NCBI RefSeq assembly: GCF_943192945.1
Contig: NZ_CALPCE010000001.1
Location: 310,001-374,000, forward strand
DNA from: Anaerocaecibacter muris
GTDB lineage: Bacteria > Bacillota > Clostridia > Christensenellales > Pumilibacteraceae
DNA: 64,000 bases
Direction: 5' to 3'
The translations under genes were made by a program, and so were the position numbers. Numbering within the stretch: the first letter of the stretch is position 1; every line of letters begins with the position of its first letter. The notes below the pieces were generated by a model. It worked only from the letters and a program-made list of their open reading frames with translations, was not told where the DNA came from and did no database searches. Below, in pieces: positions 54,681 to 63,920 of this stretch.

Positions 54681-55145
54681 ATGAAAGAACAAGCGGACGC
54701 TTTGGATATTTTGGAGCAGTTGCGCGGCGAACTGGAAAACGGTCACGGCTTTTTCGCGAAAAAGCCCGATATACCTTTGTGCATAGATTTGTGCAACAAG
54801 CTCGCGCGAGTGTTGCCCGACAGCATGAGCGAAGCCGATTACGTCAAGCAAAAGCGCAAGGAAATTTTGGCTAACGCCGACGTTGTTGCTAAAAACACGA
54901 TACGCGCGGCGGAAGAACAAGCCAACAAGCTCGTATCGGAATCGGAAGTTGTCAAAAGCGCGCAAACCGCATCCAAACAGATTATAGAAAACGCGTATGC
55001 GCAGTGCGACAATCTTATACTGCGCACAAAGGCGCACTTGGACAACCTTTTCAAGGAAACGGAAAACTTTTTGTGTTCCACGCTGTCCGTGGTGCGAACA
55101 AACAGAGAGGAATTGCGCGCCGCGCTCACCGACGGAAAAAAATAA
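54681..55145 (+). CDS. Uncharacterised coiled-coil protein downstream of coaD
   Basis: I do not recognise a characterised family. The 154-aa product has no signal peptide or membrane helix. It begins with an acidic helix (KEQADALDILEQLRGELENG), followed by a Pro/Ile segment. From about residue 50 it becomes one long charged helix, rich in Ala, Lys and Glu (KQKRKEILANADVVAKNT, EEQANKLVSESEVVKSAQ), resembling the stalk-like helices of V-type ATPase E/G subunits or DivIVA-type coils. CGGAGG precedes the ATG. Its place between coaD and DAHP synthase gives no clear role. Confidence 0.7.
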   Translation: MKEQADALDILEQLRGELENGHGFFAKKPDIPLCIDLCNKLARVLPDSMSEADYVKQKRKEILANADVVAKNTIRAAEEQANKLVSESEVVKSAQTASKQIIENAYAQCDNLILRTKAHLDNLFKETENFLCSTLSVVRTNREELRAALTDGKK

Positions 55146-55158
55146 TAACGGAGCGATA

Positions 55159-56193
55159 ATGATCGTAAAGATAAAACCCGTGCCTACCGCGGAGGAGCTT
55201 AAAACGCTTTTGCCGCTGTCGGACGGGCTGAAAAAACAACGATTGGACTTTGTCGAAAGTATAGAAAACATCTTATCGGGTCGCGACAAACGAAAACTGT
55301 TTATAGTCGGTCCGTGTTCGGCGGACAATGTGTCCGCGGTGTGCGAATATGCCGAACGCCTTGCGCGCGTCGCAAGGCAAATAAAATCGGTCGCGCACGT
55401 CGTAATGCGCGCATACACCGGCAAGCCGAGGACGCGCGGCGACGTATATGCGGGCATGATACATACGCCCGATCTCGAAACGGGCATTACGGACATAAGC
55501 GCGGGGCTTTTCGCGGCGCGCTCGTTGCATTTAAAGATAGCCCAAGCGTGCGGACTTTTTACCGCCGACGAAATATTTTATCCGAGCGCGACAGCTTTTA
55601 CCGACGATATAACGGCATACTTGACCGTGGGCGCGCGGTCGGCGCAAGACCCGTTGCACAGATACGTTGCGAGCGGCGCGGACGTGCCCGTCGGTGTTAA
55701 AAACCCGTTGCACGGCGACGTTTACGACTTGGCGGACAGCGTGTATTCGGTGGGCATATCCAACGAATTTATGCTCGACGGATTTCAGGTGCGTACAGGC
55801 GGAAACAAGTATGCGCACGCAGTACTCCGCGGCGCAGTGGATCGGCGCGGCAACAACATAGCAAATTACGGTTACGATTGCGTTATGAAGTATTGCGAGG
55901 CGTGCGCCGCGCGCAACGTCGATAACGGGTGCGCGATAATCGACGCGGGGCATGCCAACAGCGGCAAGAACATATCGAAAGTAAGCGGCATTGTGACGGA
56001 CGTGCTCGACCGCTGTCGGGCTTCCGCCGATTACAATAGCGTTGTAAAAGGCTTTATGATAGAAAGCTATATAGAGGACGGCTGTCAGCCGCCGCGCGGC
56101 GGCGTTTACGGCAAGTCCGTAACAGACCCGTGCTTGGGCTGGAAGGCTGCCGAAAAACTGTTGCTGTCCGCGGCGGACAAAATCGTAATTTAG
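55159..56193 (+). CDS. 3-deoxy-7-phosphoheptulonate (DAHP) synthase, class I
   Basis: A 345-aa AroF/G/H-type enzyme that condenses PEP and erythrose-4-phosphate to start the shikimate pathway. The metal cysteine lies in IVGPCSAD, and the substrate lysine and arginine in AYTGKPRTRGD (family: YFEKPRT). The barrel continues with VGARSAQDPLHRYVASG, VPVGVKN, IDAGHANSGKN, and the late IESYIEDG and TDPCLGW. The reading frame is open from 54997, but the ATG at 55159 has CGGAG upstream and begins the protein properly. Allosteric class cannot be judged. Confidence 0.92.
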   Translation: MIVKIKPVPTAEELKTLLPLSDGLKKQRLDFVESIENILSGRDKRKLFIVGPCSADNVSAVCEYAERLARVARQIKSVAHVVMRAYTGKPRTRGDVYAGMIHTPDLETGITDISAGLFAARSLHLKIAQACGLFTADEIFYPSATAFTDDITAYLTVGARSAQDPLHRYVASGADVPVGVKNPLHGDVYDLADSVYSVGISNEFMLDGFQVRTGGNKYAHAVLRGAVDRRGNNIANYGYDCVMKYCEACAARNVDNGCAIIDAGHANSGKNISKVSGIVTDVLDRCRASADYNSVVKGFMIESYIEDGCQPPRGGVYGKSVTDPCLGWKAAEKLLLSAADKIVI

Positions 56194-56294
56194 CGCGGTA
56201 TGCGAACGCGCGGGCGCGCAGATTGCGGAATTTGGTCGTAAACGGTCGTGATAGGTCGATATTGATAAAAGGCGTTTTCGCTCGCTTGTGAGTG

Positions 56295-56303
56295 TGCTAT
56301 ACT
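56295..56303 (+). promoter_or_regulatory. Extended -10 promoter element
   Basis: TGCTATACT is an extended -10 motif (TGn plus TATACT at 56298-56303). The -35 region (TTTTCG near 56275) is poor. It lies 24 nt before the ATG at 56328. Confidence 0.5.
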
Positions 56304-56327
56304 GCTTGTACATCAAGGAGGCACATT

Positions 56328-56726
56328 ATGGCAAGAAACACGGGCGAACTGAAAAAACGGTGCTGGCTGGCGAAACAGCGGCTCAAAATGGGTTATTGGG
56401 AATCGCTCAAACGCGAAAAGCAACAGGTCGAGGAAAGCGGAACGGTTACGGGCAGTGCGCTTGCCGCAGAGTTTGCAAGGGTAAGAATGCGCCGCGACGC
56501 GGAGGTCGCCTCGGTAGTGCCGTCGGCGGCGGACGAGCGTATGTACCGCAAAGTGTGCGATATACTGGACAGCAACGAAGTCGCGTTAAATCCCATAGGT
56601 CAGCTTATCGATCGCGATCTGTACGACGGCTTGGACGCGGCGGCAAAACAAAGATACGTGCTCGAACTGTCGGATAAATTCCGCGAACTTAAAGAACGTT
56701 ACTACAACGAACGAACCGGAGCTTAA
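56328..56726 (+). CDS. Small uncharacterised basic protein upstream of pcrA
   Basis: I do not recognise this 132-aa family. The first 35 residues are very basic (ARNTGELKKRCWLAKQRLKM, then SLKREKQQ), and the rest is a set of charged helices ending in KFRELKERYYNERTGA. There is no signal or membrane helix. AAGGAGG lies 5 nt before the ATG at 56328. A start farther upstream lacks a ribosome site. It could be a nucleic-acid-binding accessory to the helicase that starts 16 nt downstream, which is an inference from position and charge. Confidence 0.65.
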   Translation: MARNTGELKKRCWLAKQRLKMGYWESLKREKQQVEESGTVTGSALAAEFARVRMRRDAEVASVVPSAADERMYRKVCDILDSNEVALNPIGQLIDRDLYDGLDAAAKQRYVLELSDKFRELKERYYNERTGA

Positions 56727-56742
56727 GAGGAAACTTATAAAC

Positions 56743-59007
56743 ATGTACAATCCCGAAGAACTTAACGATACGCAAAAGCACGCCGTGCTCGACACGGAAG
56801 GCGCGGTTTTGGTGACTGCGGGCGCGGGTAGCGGCAAAACGCGCCTGCTCACGCACAGAATAGCGCACTTGATAAAAGATTTGAACGTGCCGCCTTACAA
56901 TATTCTTGCCATTACGTTTACCAATAAAGCGGCTAACGAAATGCGCACGCGGTTGGAAGGCATGCTCGAATCGATAGACGGTATATGGATATTTACGTTC
57001 CATGCCGCGTGCGTTCGCATACTTCGGCGGTTTATCGACAGAATAGGATTCGATAAAAACTTCACCATTTACGGCGAAGCGGAAACAAAAGCAGTCGTCA
57101 AGCGCATTTGCAAAGAACGCGAGCTAAACGACGATATGGTCAAACGCATACTGTCCGAAATATCCAACGCAAAAAACAGGGATATTTCGCCCGATAATTA
57201 CGAATCGGTTTATAAGTTTGCGCAGGACTCGGAAGAAATTGCAAAGGCGTATTCTATGTATCAAGCCGCGCTCAAAGCAAATAACGCGCTCGATTACGAC
57301 GACTTGCTGTTGCAAACTTTGCATTTGTTAAAAAATTGCGCCGAGGCGCGCGAATTTTATCAGGACAAGTTCCGATACATACATATCGACGAGTTTCAGG
57401 ATACTAACGTCGTTCAGTACGATATTGCAAAAATTCTTGCGGGCAAGCACGGAAATATCTTTGCAGTCGGCGACGAGGATCAGTGCATTTACACATGGCG
57501 CGGCGCGGACATTAAAAACATTTTCGCGTTTCAGAACGACTTTAAATGCCGACTGTACAAGCTGGAACAAAACTACCGTTCCACGTCCAATATTTTGGAA
57601 GTCGCCAATAAAATTATCAAAGGCAATATTCAGCGGCTCGACAAAAAACTGTACACCGAAAACGGCAACGGCGACAAGGTCGTATGTTTCGGCGCGGCAA
57701 CGGAAGGTTTTGAAGCGGACTATGTCGTCAAAACCATTTACGAACTGATTTACGAGGGCGAATATAATTATTCGGACTGCGCCGTGCTGTTGCGGCTTAA
57801 CGCGTTGACCCGACCGTTTGAAGAACGGTTTTTGCAGTACGGCATACCGCATAAGGTTTACGGCGGGTTTAAGTTTTACGACCGCAAGGAAGTTAAGGAC
57901 GTTTTGGCTTACGCTCGGCTTGCGGCGAACCCCGCCGACGACGAAGCGTTGTATCGCATTATAAACTTTCCGCGCCGCGGGATAGGCGAATCGTCGATAG
58001 AAAAAATGCGCGCGTATTCGGCGGAAAAAGGAATAAGCGCGTTTGAAGTAGCGACGCACGCGCAGGATACGCCGTTCCCGTCCGCGCTCAAAACCAAGCT
58101 CGACGAGTTCGGCAAAACGCTTATCGGTTTGCGCAACGCGGCAAGCGGCGAAGTGACCGAGTTTTTTAAATATTTGCTGTTCGGCGTTTTGAACGTCGTA
58201 AACCTGTTTTCGGACAACGACGACGACAGGGCGCGTTTGGAAAACATAAACGAGCTTGTCAACTCTGTGCGCGAGTTTGACAAAAACAACGCGGGCGCGT
58301 CGGTTGCCGATTACTTGCAAACGGTGTCGTTGTACAGCGACACTGACGACATAAACGGCGACAACGCCGTAACGCTCGCCACAGTGCACAGCGCAAAGGG
58401 TTTGGAGTTTCCAGTCGTGTTCGTCGTCGGTTTGGAGGACGGTATTTTCCCGTCCATGCGCATGAACGAAAATTCTTCCAATCATATCGAGGAGGAGCGC
58501 AGACTGATGTACGTTGCGGTCACGCGCGCGCGCAAGCGGCTGTTCCTCACGTACTCGAAGGCGCGGTTTTTGTACGGCGAAACGCAGTATAAAATACCGT
58601 CGCGGTTTTTGTCGGAATGCGGTTTGGTCGAACGGCAGTATAATCCCGCCGGCGCATATACGAGCAGTCCGTCGTATCGCGGCGTATCCGGTTTTGCGCG
58701 GAGTTCGGACAACTTGCAATCGGCAAAGCCGATTAAACAGTTTGACGGCGGGGAAAAATTTGCGGGTACGTACAAAAGCGGATTTTCTAAACCCGCGGAA
58801 AAGCCTGCGGCGGCATCCGTCGGCGCAACGTCCGACAAGTCCGATTTTACGGTCGGCGCGGCGGTCATGCACAAGCGTTTGGGCAAGGGCAAAATAATAG
58901 GACTGGAAAACATGGGCGACAGCCTTTATGCAAAAATAGATTTCGAGCGCGGCGGCGTAATGCTGTTGGCGGTCGATTTTGCGCCGTTGACGGTAATCAA
59001 GGGGTGA
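56743..59007 (+). CDS. pcrA: ATP-dependent DNA helicase PcrA (UvrD/Rep type)
   Basis: A 754-aa superfamily 1A helicase. Walker A is AGAGSGKT (26-33); other motifs seen are ITFTNKAANEM (Ia), FHAACVRILRR, HIDEFQDTN (II), VGDEDQCIYTWRGAD (III), LEQNYRSTSNILE (IV), TLATVHSAKGLEFPVVF (V) and MYVAVTRARKRL (VI). The C-terminal tail ends with the Tudor-like PcrA domain (VMHKRLGKGKIIGLENMG). It acts in repair and replication-fork restart. ligA follows after 4 nt, a common pairing. Confidence 0.96.
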   Translation: MYNPEELNDTQKHAVLDTEGAVLVTAGAGSGKTRLLTHRIAHLIKDLNVPPYNILAITFTNKAANEMRTRLEGMLESIDGIWIFTFHAACVRILRRFIDRIGFDKNFTIYGEAETKAVVKRICKERELNDDMVKRILSEISNAKNRDISPDNYESVYKFAQDSEEIAKAYSMYQAALKANNALDYDDLLLQTLHLLKNCAEAREFYQDKFRYIHIDEFQDTNVVQYDIAKILAGKHGNIFAVGDEDQCIYTWRGADIKNIFAFQNDFKCRLYKLEQNYRSTSNILEVANKIIKGNIQRLDKKLYTENGNGDKVVCFGAATEGFEADYVVKTIYELIYEGEYNYSDCAVLLRLNALTRPFEERFLQYGIPHKVYGGFKFYDRKEVKDVLAYARLAANPADDEALYRIINFPRRGIGESSIEKMRAYSAEKGISAFEVATHAQDTPFPSALKTKLDEFGKTLIGLRNAASGEVTEFFKYLLFGVLNVVNLFSDNDDDRARLENINELVNSVREFDKNNAGASVADYLQTVSLYSDTDDINGDNAVTLATVHSAKGLEFPVVFVVGLEDGIFPSMRMNENSSNHIEEERRLMYVAVTRARKRLFLTYSKARFLYGETQYKIPSRFLSECGLVERQYNPAGAYTSSPSYRGVSGFARSSDNLQSAKPIKQFDGGEKFAGTYKSGFSKPAEKPAAASVGATSDKSDFTVGAAVMHKRLGKGKIIGLENMGDSLYAKIDFERGGVMLLAVDFAPLTVIKG

Positions 59008-59011
59008 AAAT

Positions 59012-60949
59012 ATGAGCGGTAACGATAGAATGACGGAGCTTGTAAAAAAGCTCAACGAACTTGCGTACAGATATTACGTGCTCGACGAGCCGACCGTGTC
59101 CGATAAGGAATACGACGCGCTGTACGACGAGCTTGTGCGGTTGGAAGCGCAATCGGGCGTTGTGCTTGCCGATTCGCCGACAAAGCGCGTCGGCGGCGAG
59201 CCGTTAAAGCAATTTACGCCGCACACGCATATACGCAGGCTGTACAGCCTTGATAAATGCAACAGTTTCGACGAACTGCGCGCATGGTTTGATAAGCTGA
59301 AAACCGCGCTCGGCTATGCGCCCGCTTGCACTCTGGAATACAAGCTGGACGGGCTTACTATATGTTTGACGTACCGCGACGGCGAGCTTGTAACGGGCGC
59401 GACGCGCGGCAACGGCGAAGTCGGCGAAACCGTTACCGAGCAGGTCAAAACCATTAAGTCCGTGCCGCTCGGCATTTCGTTCAAAGGCGAAGCGGAAATT
59501 CAGGGCGAGGGCATAATGCGCATTAGCGCGCTGGAAAAATATAACGCGACGGCGGCTGTGCCGCTTAAAAATCCGCGCAACGCCGTTGCGGGCGCGATAC
59601 GCAATCTCGACGCAAAGGAAACGGCAAAGCGCAATCTCGACGTGTTTTTCTATAACGTCAACTATATGGACGGCGACGTAAAGCTGTCGCAAACGGAGCA
59701 GATAGAATTCCTTAAAGACAACCGCTTTAAAACGGGCATTTGCTTTGTGTCGGACGATATAGAGGCAATTATCGCAAAGATACAAGAAGTGGACAGAGCG
59801 TCGCTCGACTTTGCGATTGACGGCATGGTCATTAAGGTGAACGATCCCGCGGCGCGCGTCGCTATCGGGTATACCGACAAATTTCCAAAGTGGGCGATTG
59901 CCTACAAGTTCGAGGCGGAGGAAACCACCACGCTGTTAAAGGACGTTGCATGGCAGGTCGGACGGACGGGCAAGCTGACCCCGCTTGCATTGCTCGAACC
60001 TGTCGAGCTGTGCGGCGCGACGGTAAAACGCGCCACGCTCAATAATTACGGCGATATATGCCGCAAAGACGTTACAATAGGATCGCGCGTATTCGTGAGG
60101 CGAAGCAACGACGTTATTCCCGAAATTTTGGGCGTTGCCGAAACGGGCGACAATGCGCAAAAAATAGAAAAACCTACGACTTGCCCTTGTTGCGGTTACG
60201 AACTCACCGAGGACGGCGCAAACCTGTTCTGTCAAAACTTTTACGGCTGCCGCTCGCAGGTCGTGGCGCGCGTCGTGCATTTTTGCGCCAAGGATTGCAT
60301 GGACATAGATGGCGTGAGCATAAAGACGGCGGAACAGCTTTACGATATTTTGGGCGTGCGTTCGGCGGCGAGTTTGTACGATTTGACTGCGGACGACCTA
60401 AAAAAAATTGACGGGTTTAAGGATAAAAAAATAGCCAATTTTCTTGCCGCCGTACAAAAATCCAAGAGCGCAAGCCTTGCGCAGTTGATTAACGCGCTGT
60501 GTATCGACAACGTCGGCAGAGTTATAGCGCGCACGCTTGCCGAGCACTTCGGGTCGATTGACGGGCTGATTGCGGCTACGGAAGAAGAACTTATCGCAAT
60601 CCCCGACGTCGGTGGGATCGTCGCTCAATCGATAATAGATTATTTTGCACGGCACGCCGACGTAGTGGAGCGGTATAAGCAGTTGGGGATAAACCCCGTG
60701 CACAAAAAACAAACGGGCGGAAAATTCGACGGCGTTAAGTTTGTGTTGACGGGCACGCTGTCCGAATTTTCGCGCGACGAGGCGCGACGGCTTATCGAAG
60801 CGGAGGGCGGTATCGTGCAATCCGCCGTGTCCAAGCAGACCGATATAGTGGTTGCGGGCGAAAGCGCGGGATCGAAGCTGAAAAAAGCGGAAGCGCTCGG
60901 AAAAAAAATTATCGACGAAACACAGTTTAAAAACATGCTAAACACTTGA
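59012..60949 (+). CDS. ligA: NAD-dependent DNA ligase
   Basis: A 645-aa LigA that seals nicks using NAD+. Domain Ia (YYVLDEPTVSDKEYDALYDEL) is followed by the adenylation motif LEYKLDG with K111, then GATRGNGEVGE. The OB fold is WQVGRTGKLTPLALLEPV, and the zinc finger has CPCC plus FCQNFYGC. The helix-hairpin-helix region contains ALCIDNVGRV and IPDVGGIVAQSI. The BRCT domain ends the protein (VLTGTLSEFSRDEARRLIE). AAGGGG precedes the ATG. Length is slightly below average. Confidence 0.96.
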   Translation: MSGNDRMTELVKKLNELAYRYYVLDEPTVSDKEYDALYDELVRLEAQSGVVLADSPTKRVGGEPLKQFTPHTHIRRLYSLDKCNSFDELRAWFDKLKTALGYAPACTLEYKLDGLTICLTYRDGELVTGATRGNGEVGETVTEQVKTIKSVPLGISFKGEAEIQGEGIMRISALEKYNATAAVPLKNPRNAVAGAIRNLDAKETAKRNLDVFFYNVNYMDGDVKLSQTEQIEFLKDNRFKTGICFVSDDIEAIIAKIQEVDRASLDFAIDGMVIKVNDPAARVAIGYTDKFPKWAIAYKFEAEETTTLLKDVAWQVGRTGKLTPLALLEPVELCGATVKRATLNNYGDICRKDVTIGSRVFVRRSNDVIPEILGVAETGDNAQKIEKPTTCPCCGYELTEDGANLFCQNFYGCRSQVVARVVHFCAKDCMDIDGVSIKTAEQLYDILGVRSAASLYDLTADDLKKIDGFKDKKIANFLAAVQKSKSASLAQLINALCIDNVGRVIARTLAEHFGSIDGLIAATEEELIAIPDVGGIVAQSIIDYFARHADVVERYKQLGINPVHKKQTGGKFDGVKFVLTGTLSEFSRDEARRLIEAEGGIVQSAVSKQTDIVVAGESAGSKLKKAEALGKKIIDETQFKNMLNT

Positions 60950-60974
60950 AAACCGCGGCGAATTGTGTTACAAT
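60946..60974 (+). promoter_or_regulatory. Promoter of yicC-gmk
   Basis: TTGAAA (60946-60951, overlapping the ligA stop) and TACAAT (60969-60974) with a 17-nt spacer. Confidence 0.65.
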
Positions 60975-61000
60975 ATTACAAGCCAAGGTTCGAGGTGAGC

Positions 61001-61876
61001 ATGAAAAGCATGACGGGCTACGGCAAGGGCGTCGCTGTCAAAGATAAGCGCACCGTGTCCGTTGAAATCAAATCTGTTAATAATAGGTTTTTGGAGGTTT
61101 CCTGTAAACTTCCCAAATCCTTGATGTATATCGACGACGTTATACAAAAAGCAATAAAGTCGTCGGTTTCGCGCGGCAGTTTCGACGTATATTTTTCTTA
61201 CGAAAATTTGTCCGACTCCGCCAAAAAAGTGACGGTAGATTGCGCGCTCGCCAAGGAGTATGTAGCGGCGGCAAAAGCGTTGCGCGCCGAATTCCGCTTG
61301 GAGGACGACTATAACGTCACGGCGTTATTGCGCACACCCGAAGTGGTGTCTGTATCCGTGCCCGAAGACGATCGCGATTTGGTGTGCGAGCTTGCTCGCG
61401 TTGCTACTGCGGACGCGCTCGAAAAACTTAACGTTATGCGCAAGACCGAGGGCGACGGGGTGCGCAAGGATTTGACGACATTGATAGGCAATCTTCAAAG
61501 CTATCTCGACAAAGCCAAGGCGCGCGCGCCGCAAGTGGTTGCCGATTACAAAAAGGGGTTGTGCGCGCGAGTAAAAGAATTGATGGACGGGTACGAACCG
61601 GACGAAGCGAAGTTATTAAACGAAGTCGCGTTTTTTGCGGACAAGGCGGATATAAACGAGGAAATTTCTCGACTGTATTCGCATATCGATCAGTTTAAAG
61701 CGATTTGCGACGAGAGCGTACCGCAAGGGCGCAGGCTCGATTTTCTGTCGCAGGAAATGGTGCGCGAGGTCAACACCATGGGCAGTAAGTCCAACGACAT
61801 TACGCTTACGGGTTATGTCGTCGCAATGAAAAACGAAGTAGAAAAAATCAAAGAACAAATAAGGAACGTGGAATAA
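61001..61876 (+). CDS. YicC family endoribonuclease-like protein
   Basis: A 291-aa YicC/YloC protein. It starts with the hallmark MKSMTGYGKG and has SVEIKSVNNRFLEVSCKLP; the C-terminal DUF1732 half contains EEISRLYSHIDQFKAICDE and GRRLDFLSQEMVREVNTMGSKSND (split here as GRRLDFLSQEM and VREVNTMGSKSND). Homologues act in RNA turnover. GAGGTGAGC precedes the ATG at 61001; an upstream in-frame start falls at the promoter. The stop overlaps the gmk start. Confidence 0.93.
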   Translation: MKSMTGYGKGVAVKDKRTVSVEIKSVNNRFLEVSCKLPKSLMYIDDVIQKAIKSSVSRGSFDVYFSYENLSDSAKKVTVDCALAKEYVAAAKALRAEFRLEDDYNVTALLRTPEVVSVSVPEDDRDLVCELARVATADALEKLNVMRKTEGDGVRKDLTTLIGNLQSYLDKAKARAPQVVADYKKGLCARVKELMDGYEPDEAKLLNEVAFFADKADINEEISRLYSHIDQFKAICDESVPQGRRLDFLSQEMVREVNTMGSKSNDITLTGYVVAMKNEVEKIKEQIRNVE

Positions 61877-62481
61877 TGGACAAAGGATTACTTGTGGTTA
61901 TTTCGGGTCCGTCGGGAGCGGGCAAGGGCACAATCTATCAACGCGTTATCGAACGCACGGGCATGAAACGATCGGTGTCCGTAACGACGCGCAAGCCGCG
62001 CGAGGGCGAAGTCGAGGGCGTTAATTACTATTTCCGCACGGAAGAAGAGTATCAACAAATGATTGCGGCGGGCGAGTTTTTGGAAACCGCGGCGGTCTAT
62101 AACAATTTTTACGGCACGCCCAAAGCGCCCGTGTTTGAAAACCTCGACAACGGATACGACGTTCTGTTTGAAGTTGACGTGCACGGCGCAAAGTCGATAA
62201 AAAAGAAATATCCCGAAGCGATTGCGATATTCGTAATGACACCCGATTTTGAAACTCTGGAACAGCGTTTGCGCGGCAGAGGTACGGAAAGCGAGGACAG
62301 TCTTAAAACGCGTTTGGGCGCGGCAAAGCGCGAGCTCGGCAAGTACGAAATGTTCGATTACATAGTGTTCAACGACGACGCGGAACAAGCGATTGGCGAC
62401 GTTCTCGACATAATCAACGCCGAAAAACGCAAAGTAAAAAACAACGTGTCGGTTATAAAACAACTGTTGGGGCAAAATTAA
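61876..62481 (+). CDS. gmk: Guanylate kinase
   Basis: A 201-aa GMP kinase. The P-loop reads ISGPSGAGKGTI (family GPSGxGKST). The GMP-binding segment is SVTTRKPREGEVEGVNYYF, and RLRGRGTESEDSLKTRL is the lid. The order yicC-gmk-rpoZ-coaBC-priA is conserved in Bacillota. The ATG shares one base with the yicC stop. Confidence 0.96.
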   Translation: MDKGLLVVISGPSGAGKGTIYQRVIERTGMKRSVSVTTRKPREGEVEGVNYYFRTEEEYQQMIAAGEFLETAAVYNNFYGTPKAPVFENLDNGYDVLFEVDVHGAKSIKKKYPEAIAIFVMTPDFETLEQRLRGRGTESEDSLKTRLGAAKRELGKYEMFDYIVFNDDAEQAIGDVLDIINAEKRKVKNNVSVIKQLLGQN

Positions 62482-62527
62482 ATTATCCCGAACAAAACGA
62501 AATTACATCTTAAAGAGGTATTAAAAT

Positions 62528-62725
62528 ATGTTAGTAGATCCGCCTATCGATAAACTTGTGGAAACTGTGGGTAACAAATACGCGCTCGTCGGAATTTTGG
62601 GCAAGCGCGCTCGCACGCTCATGGACAAACGTCACGATTATTTGGAGCAGGAAGGCATCAATCCCGTTTCTCTCGCCGCAAAGGAAGTGTGCGAGGGCAA
62701 GATAGAGGGCGTTGAGGAAGGCTGA
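62528..62725 (+). CDS. rpoZ: RNA polymerase omega subunit
   Basis: A 65-aa omega that helps assemble RNA polymerase. LVDPPIDKLVETVGNKYALV and GKRARTLMDKR are family-like. AGAGGT lies 8 nt before the ATG. Context (gmk before, coaBC after) supports the call. Confidence 0.9.
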   Translation: MLVDPPIDKLVETVGNKYALVGILGKRARTLMDKRHDYLEQEGINPVSLAAKEVCEGKIEGVEEG

Positions 62726-62732
62726 TAGGTTT

Positions 62733-63920
62733 TTGAACGCATTACGCGACAAGACGGTTATCGTCGGAGTAAGCGGCGGAATAGCGGCGTACAAAACGTG
62801 CGAGCTTGTATCGAGGCTTGTGCAAAACGGCGCCGAAGTTCACGTCGTAATGACGCGGAACGCGACTGAATTTGTCGCGCCGCTTTCGTTTGAAACTTTA
62901 TCGCGCAATAGAGTAGTAATCGATACGTTCGATCGCAATTTTACTTGGGAAGTCGAACACGTCGCGCTCGCCAAAAAAGCGAACGCAGTAATAATCGCGC
63001 CCGCAACCGCCAACGTGATAGCAAAGATTGCGTGCGGCATAGCGGACGACTTTTTGACGACTACCGTACTTGCGTGCAAATGTCCCGTAATTATCGCGCC
63101 CGCGATGAATACGGCAATGATAGAAAATCCGATAACGGTTAAAAATATCGCCGAGCTGGAAAAGCGCGGCTTTATTTGCGTTTACGGCGGCGCGGGATAT
63201 TTGGCTTGCGGTGACAGCGGAAACGGTAGAATGGCGGAGCCGAGCGAACTTTTTGCGGAGGTCGAAAAACTGTTTGCTGTAAAAAACGATTACAGCGGCA
63301 AGCGCGTGCTTGTCACAGCCGGCGCGACGCGTGCTGAAATCGATCCCGTGCGCTACATTACCAACCGTTCGAGCGGAAAAATGGGTTACTGTATTGCTCG
63401 CGCGGCGTATGAGCGCGGCGCGGAAATAGTCTTTGTAAAAGGCTTTACGGACGGGTTTCGTTTGCCAAACGATTGGACTGTGGAAAACGCGTCGACAACG
63501 GCGGACATGTTTGCCGCGGTCAAAAAACACGTTAAAAATATCGACACGTTTATTATGGCGGCGGCGCCGTGCGATTACGAGCTTGCGCCGTCCAAACAGA
63601 AAATCAAAACGCGGGAATTGTCGCTGTCGCTTAAAAAGGCGCAGGATATTGCGGCGTGGGTGGGCGAGCATAAGCCCGAAAAGTCGCGGCTTGTAGTGTT
63701 TGCCGCGGAAACAGAGAACGCGGAGCAAAACGCCAAGCAAAAACTTACGGATAAGCGCGCGGACATGGCTGTGCTTAACGACGTCACGCAAAAAGGCGCG
63801 GGGTTTGACATAGATACAAATATAGTTACGGTAATCACGGCAGAGTGCGCGACGCGCTTGCCGCTCATGAAAAAGAGCGATGTGGCAAACGCGTTGCTCG
63901 ATATGTTATCGGGCAAATGA
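62733..63920 (+). CDS. coaBC: Bifunctional phosphopantothenoylcysteine decarboxylase/synthetase
   Basis: A 395-aa CoaBC for coenzyme A synthesis. The flavin CoaC half (1-185) has VGVSGGIAAYKTCELV, HVALAKKANAVIIAPATAN with the catalytic histidine, APAMNTAM and the catalytic cysteine in YLACGDSGNGRM. The CTP-using CoaB half (from about 190) has VTAGATRAEIDPVRYITNRS and SSGKMGY, then AAAPCDYELA. The start could be TTG at 62733 (family-like N-terminus) or TTG at 62712 within rpoZ; I prefer 62733. priA starts within its stop as ATGA. Confidence 0.93.
   Translation: MNALRDKTVIVGVSGGIAAYKTCELVSRLVQNGAEVHVVMTRNATEFVAPLSFETLSRNRVVIDTFDRNFTWEVEHVALAKKANAVIIAPATANVIAKIACGIADDFLTTTVLACKCPVIIAPAMNTAMIENPITVKNIAELEKRGFICVYGGAGYLACGDSGNGRMAEPSELFAEVEKLFAVKNDYSGKRVLVTAGATRAEIDPVRYITNRSSGKMGYCIARAAYERGAEIVFVKGFTDGFRLPNDWTVENASTTADMFAAVKKHVKNIDTFIMAAAPCDYELAPSKQKIKTRELSLSLKKAQDIAAWVGEHKPEKSRLVVFAAETENAEQNAKQKLTDKRADMAVLNDVTQKGAGFDIDTNIVTVITAECATRLPLMKKSDVANALLDMLSGK

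Noticed and set aside
56288-56677. An overlapping plus-strand frame in the small gene before pcrA
   Set aside because: It lacks a ribosome site and has low-complexity Arg/Gly content; the frame from 56328 has AAGGAGG at the right distance.
57328-59055. A 575-residue minus-strand frame opposite pcrA
   Set aside because: Shadow of the pcrA coding frame; no ribosome site or recognisable domains, and pcrA has every helicase motif.
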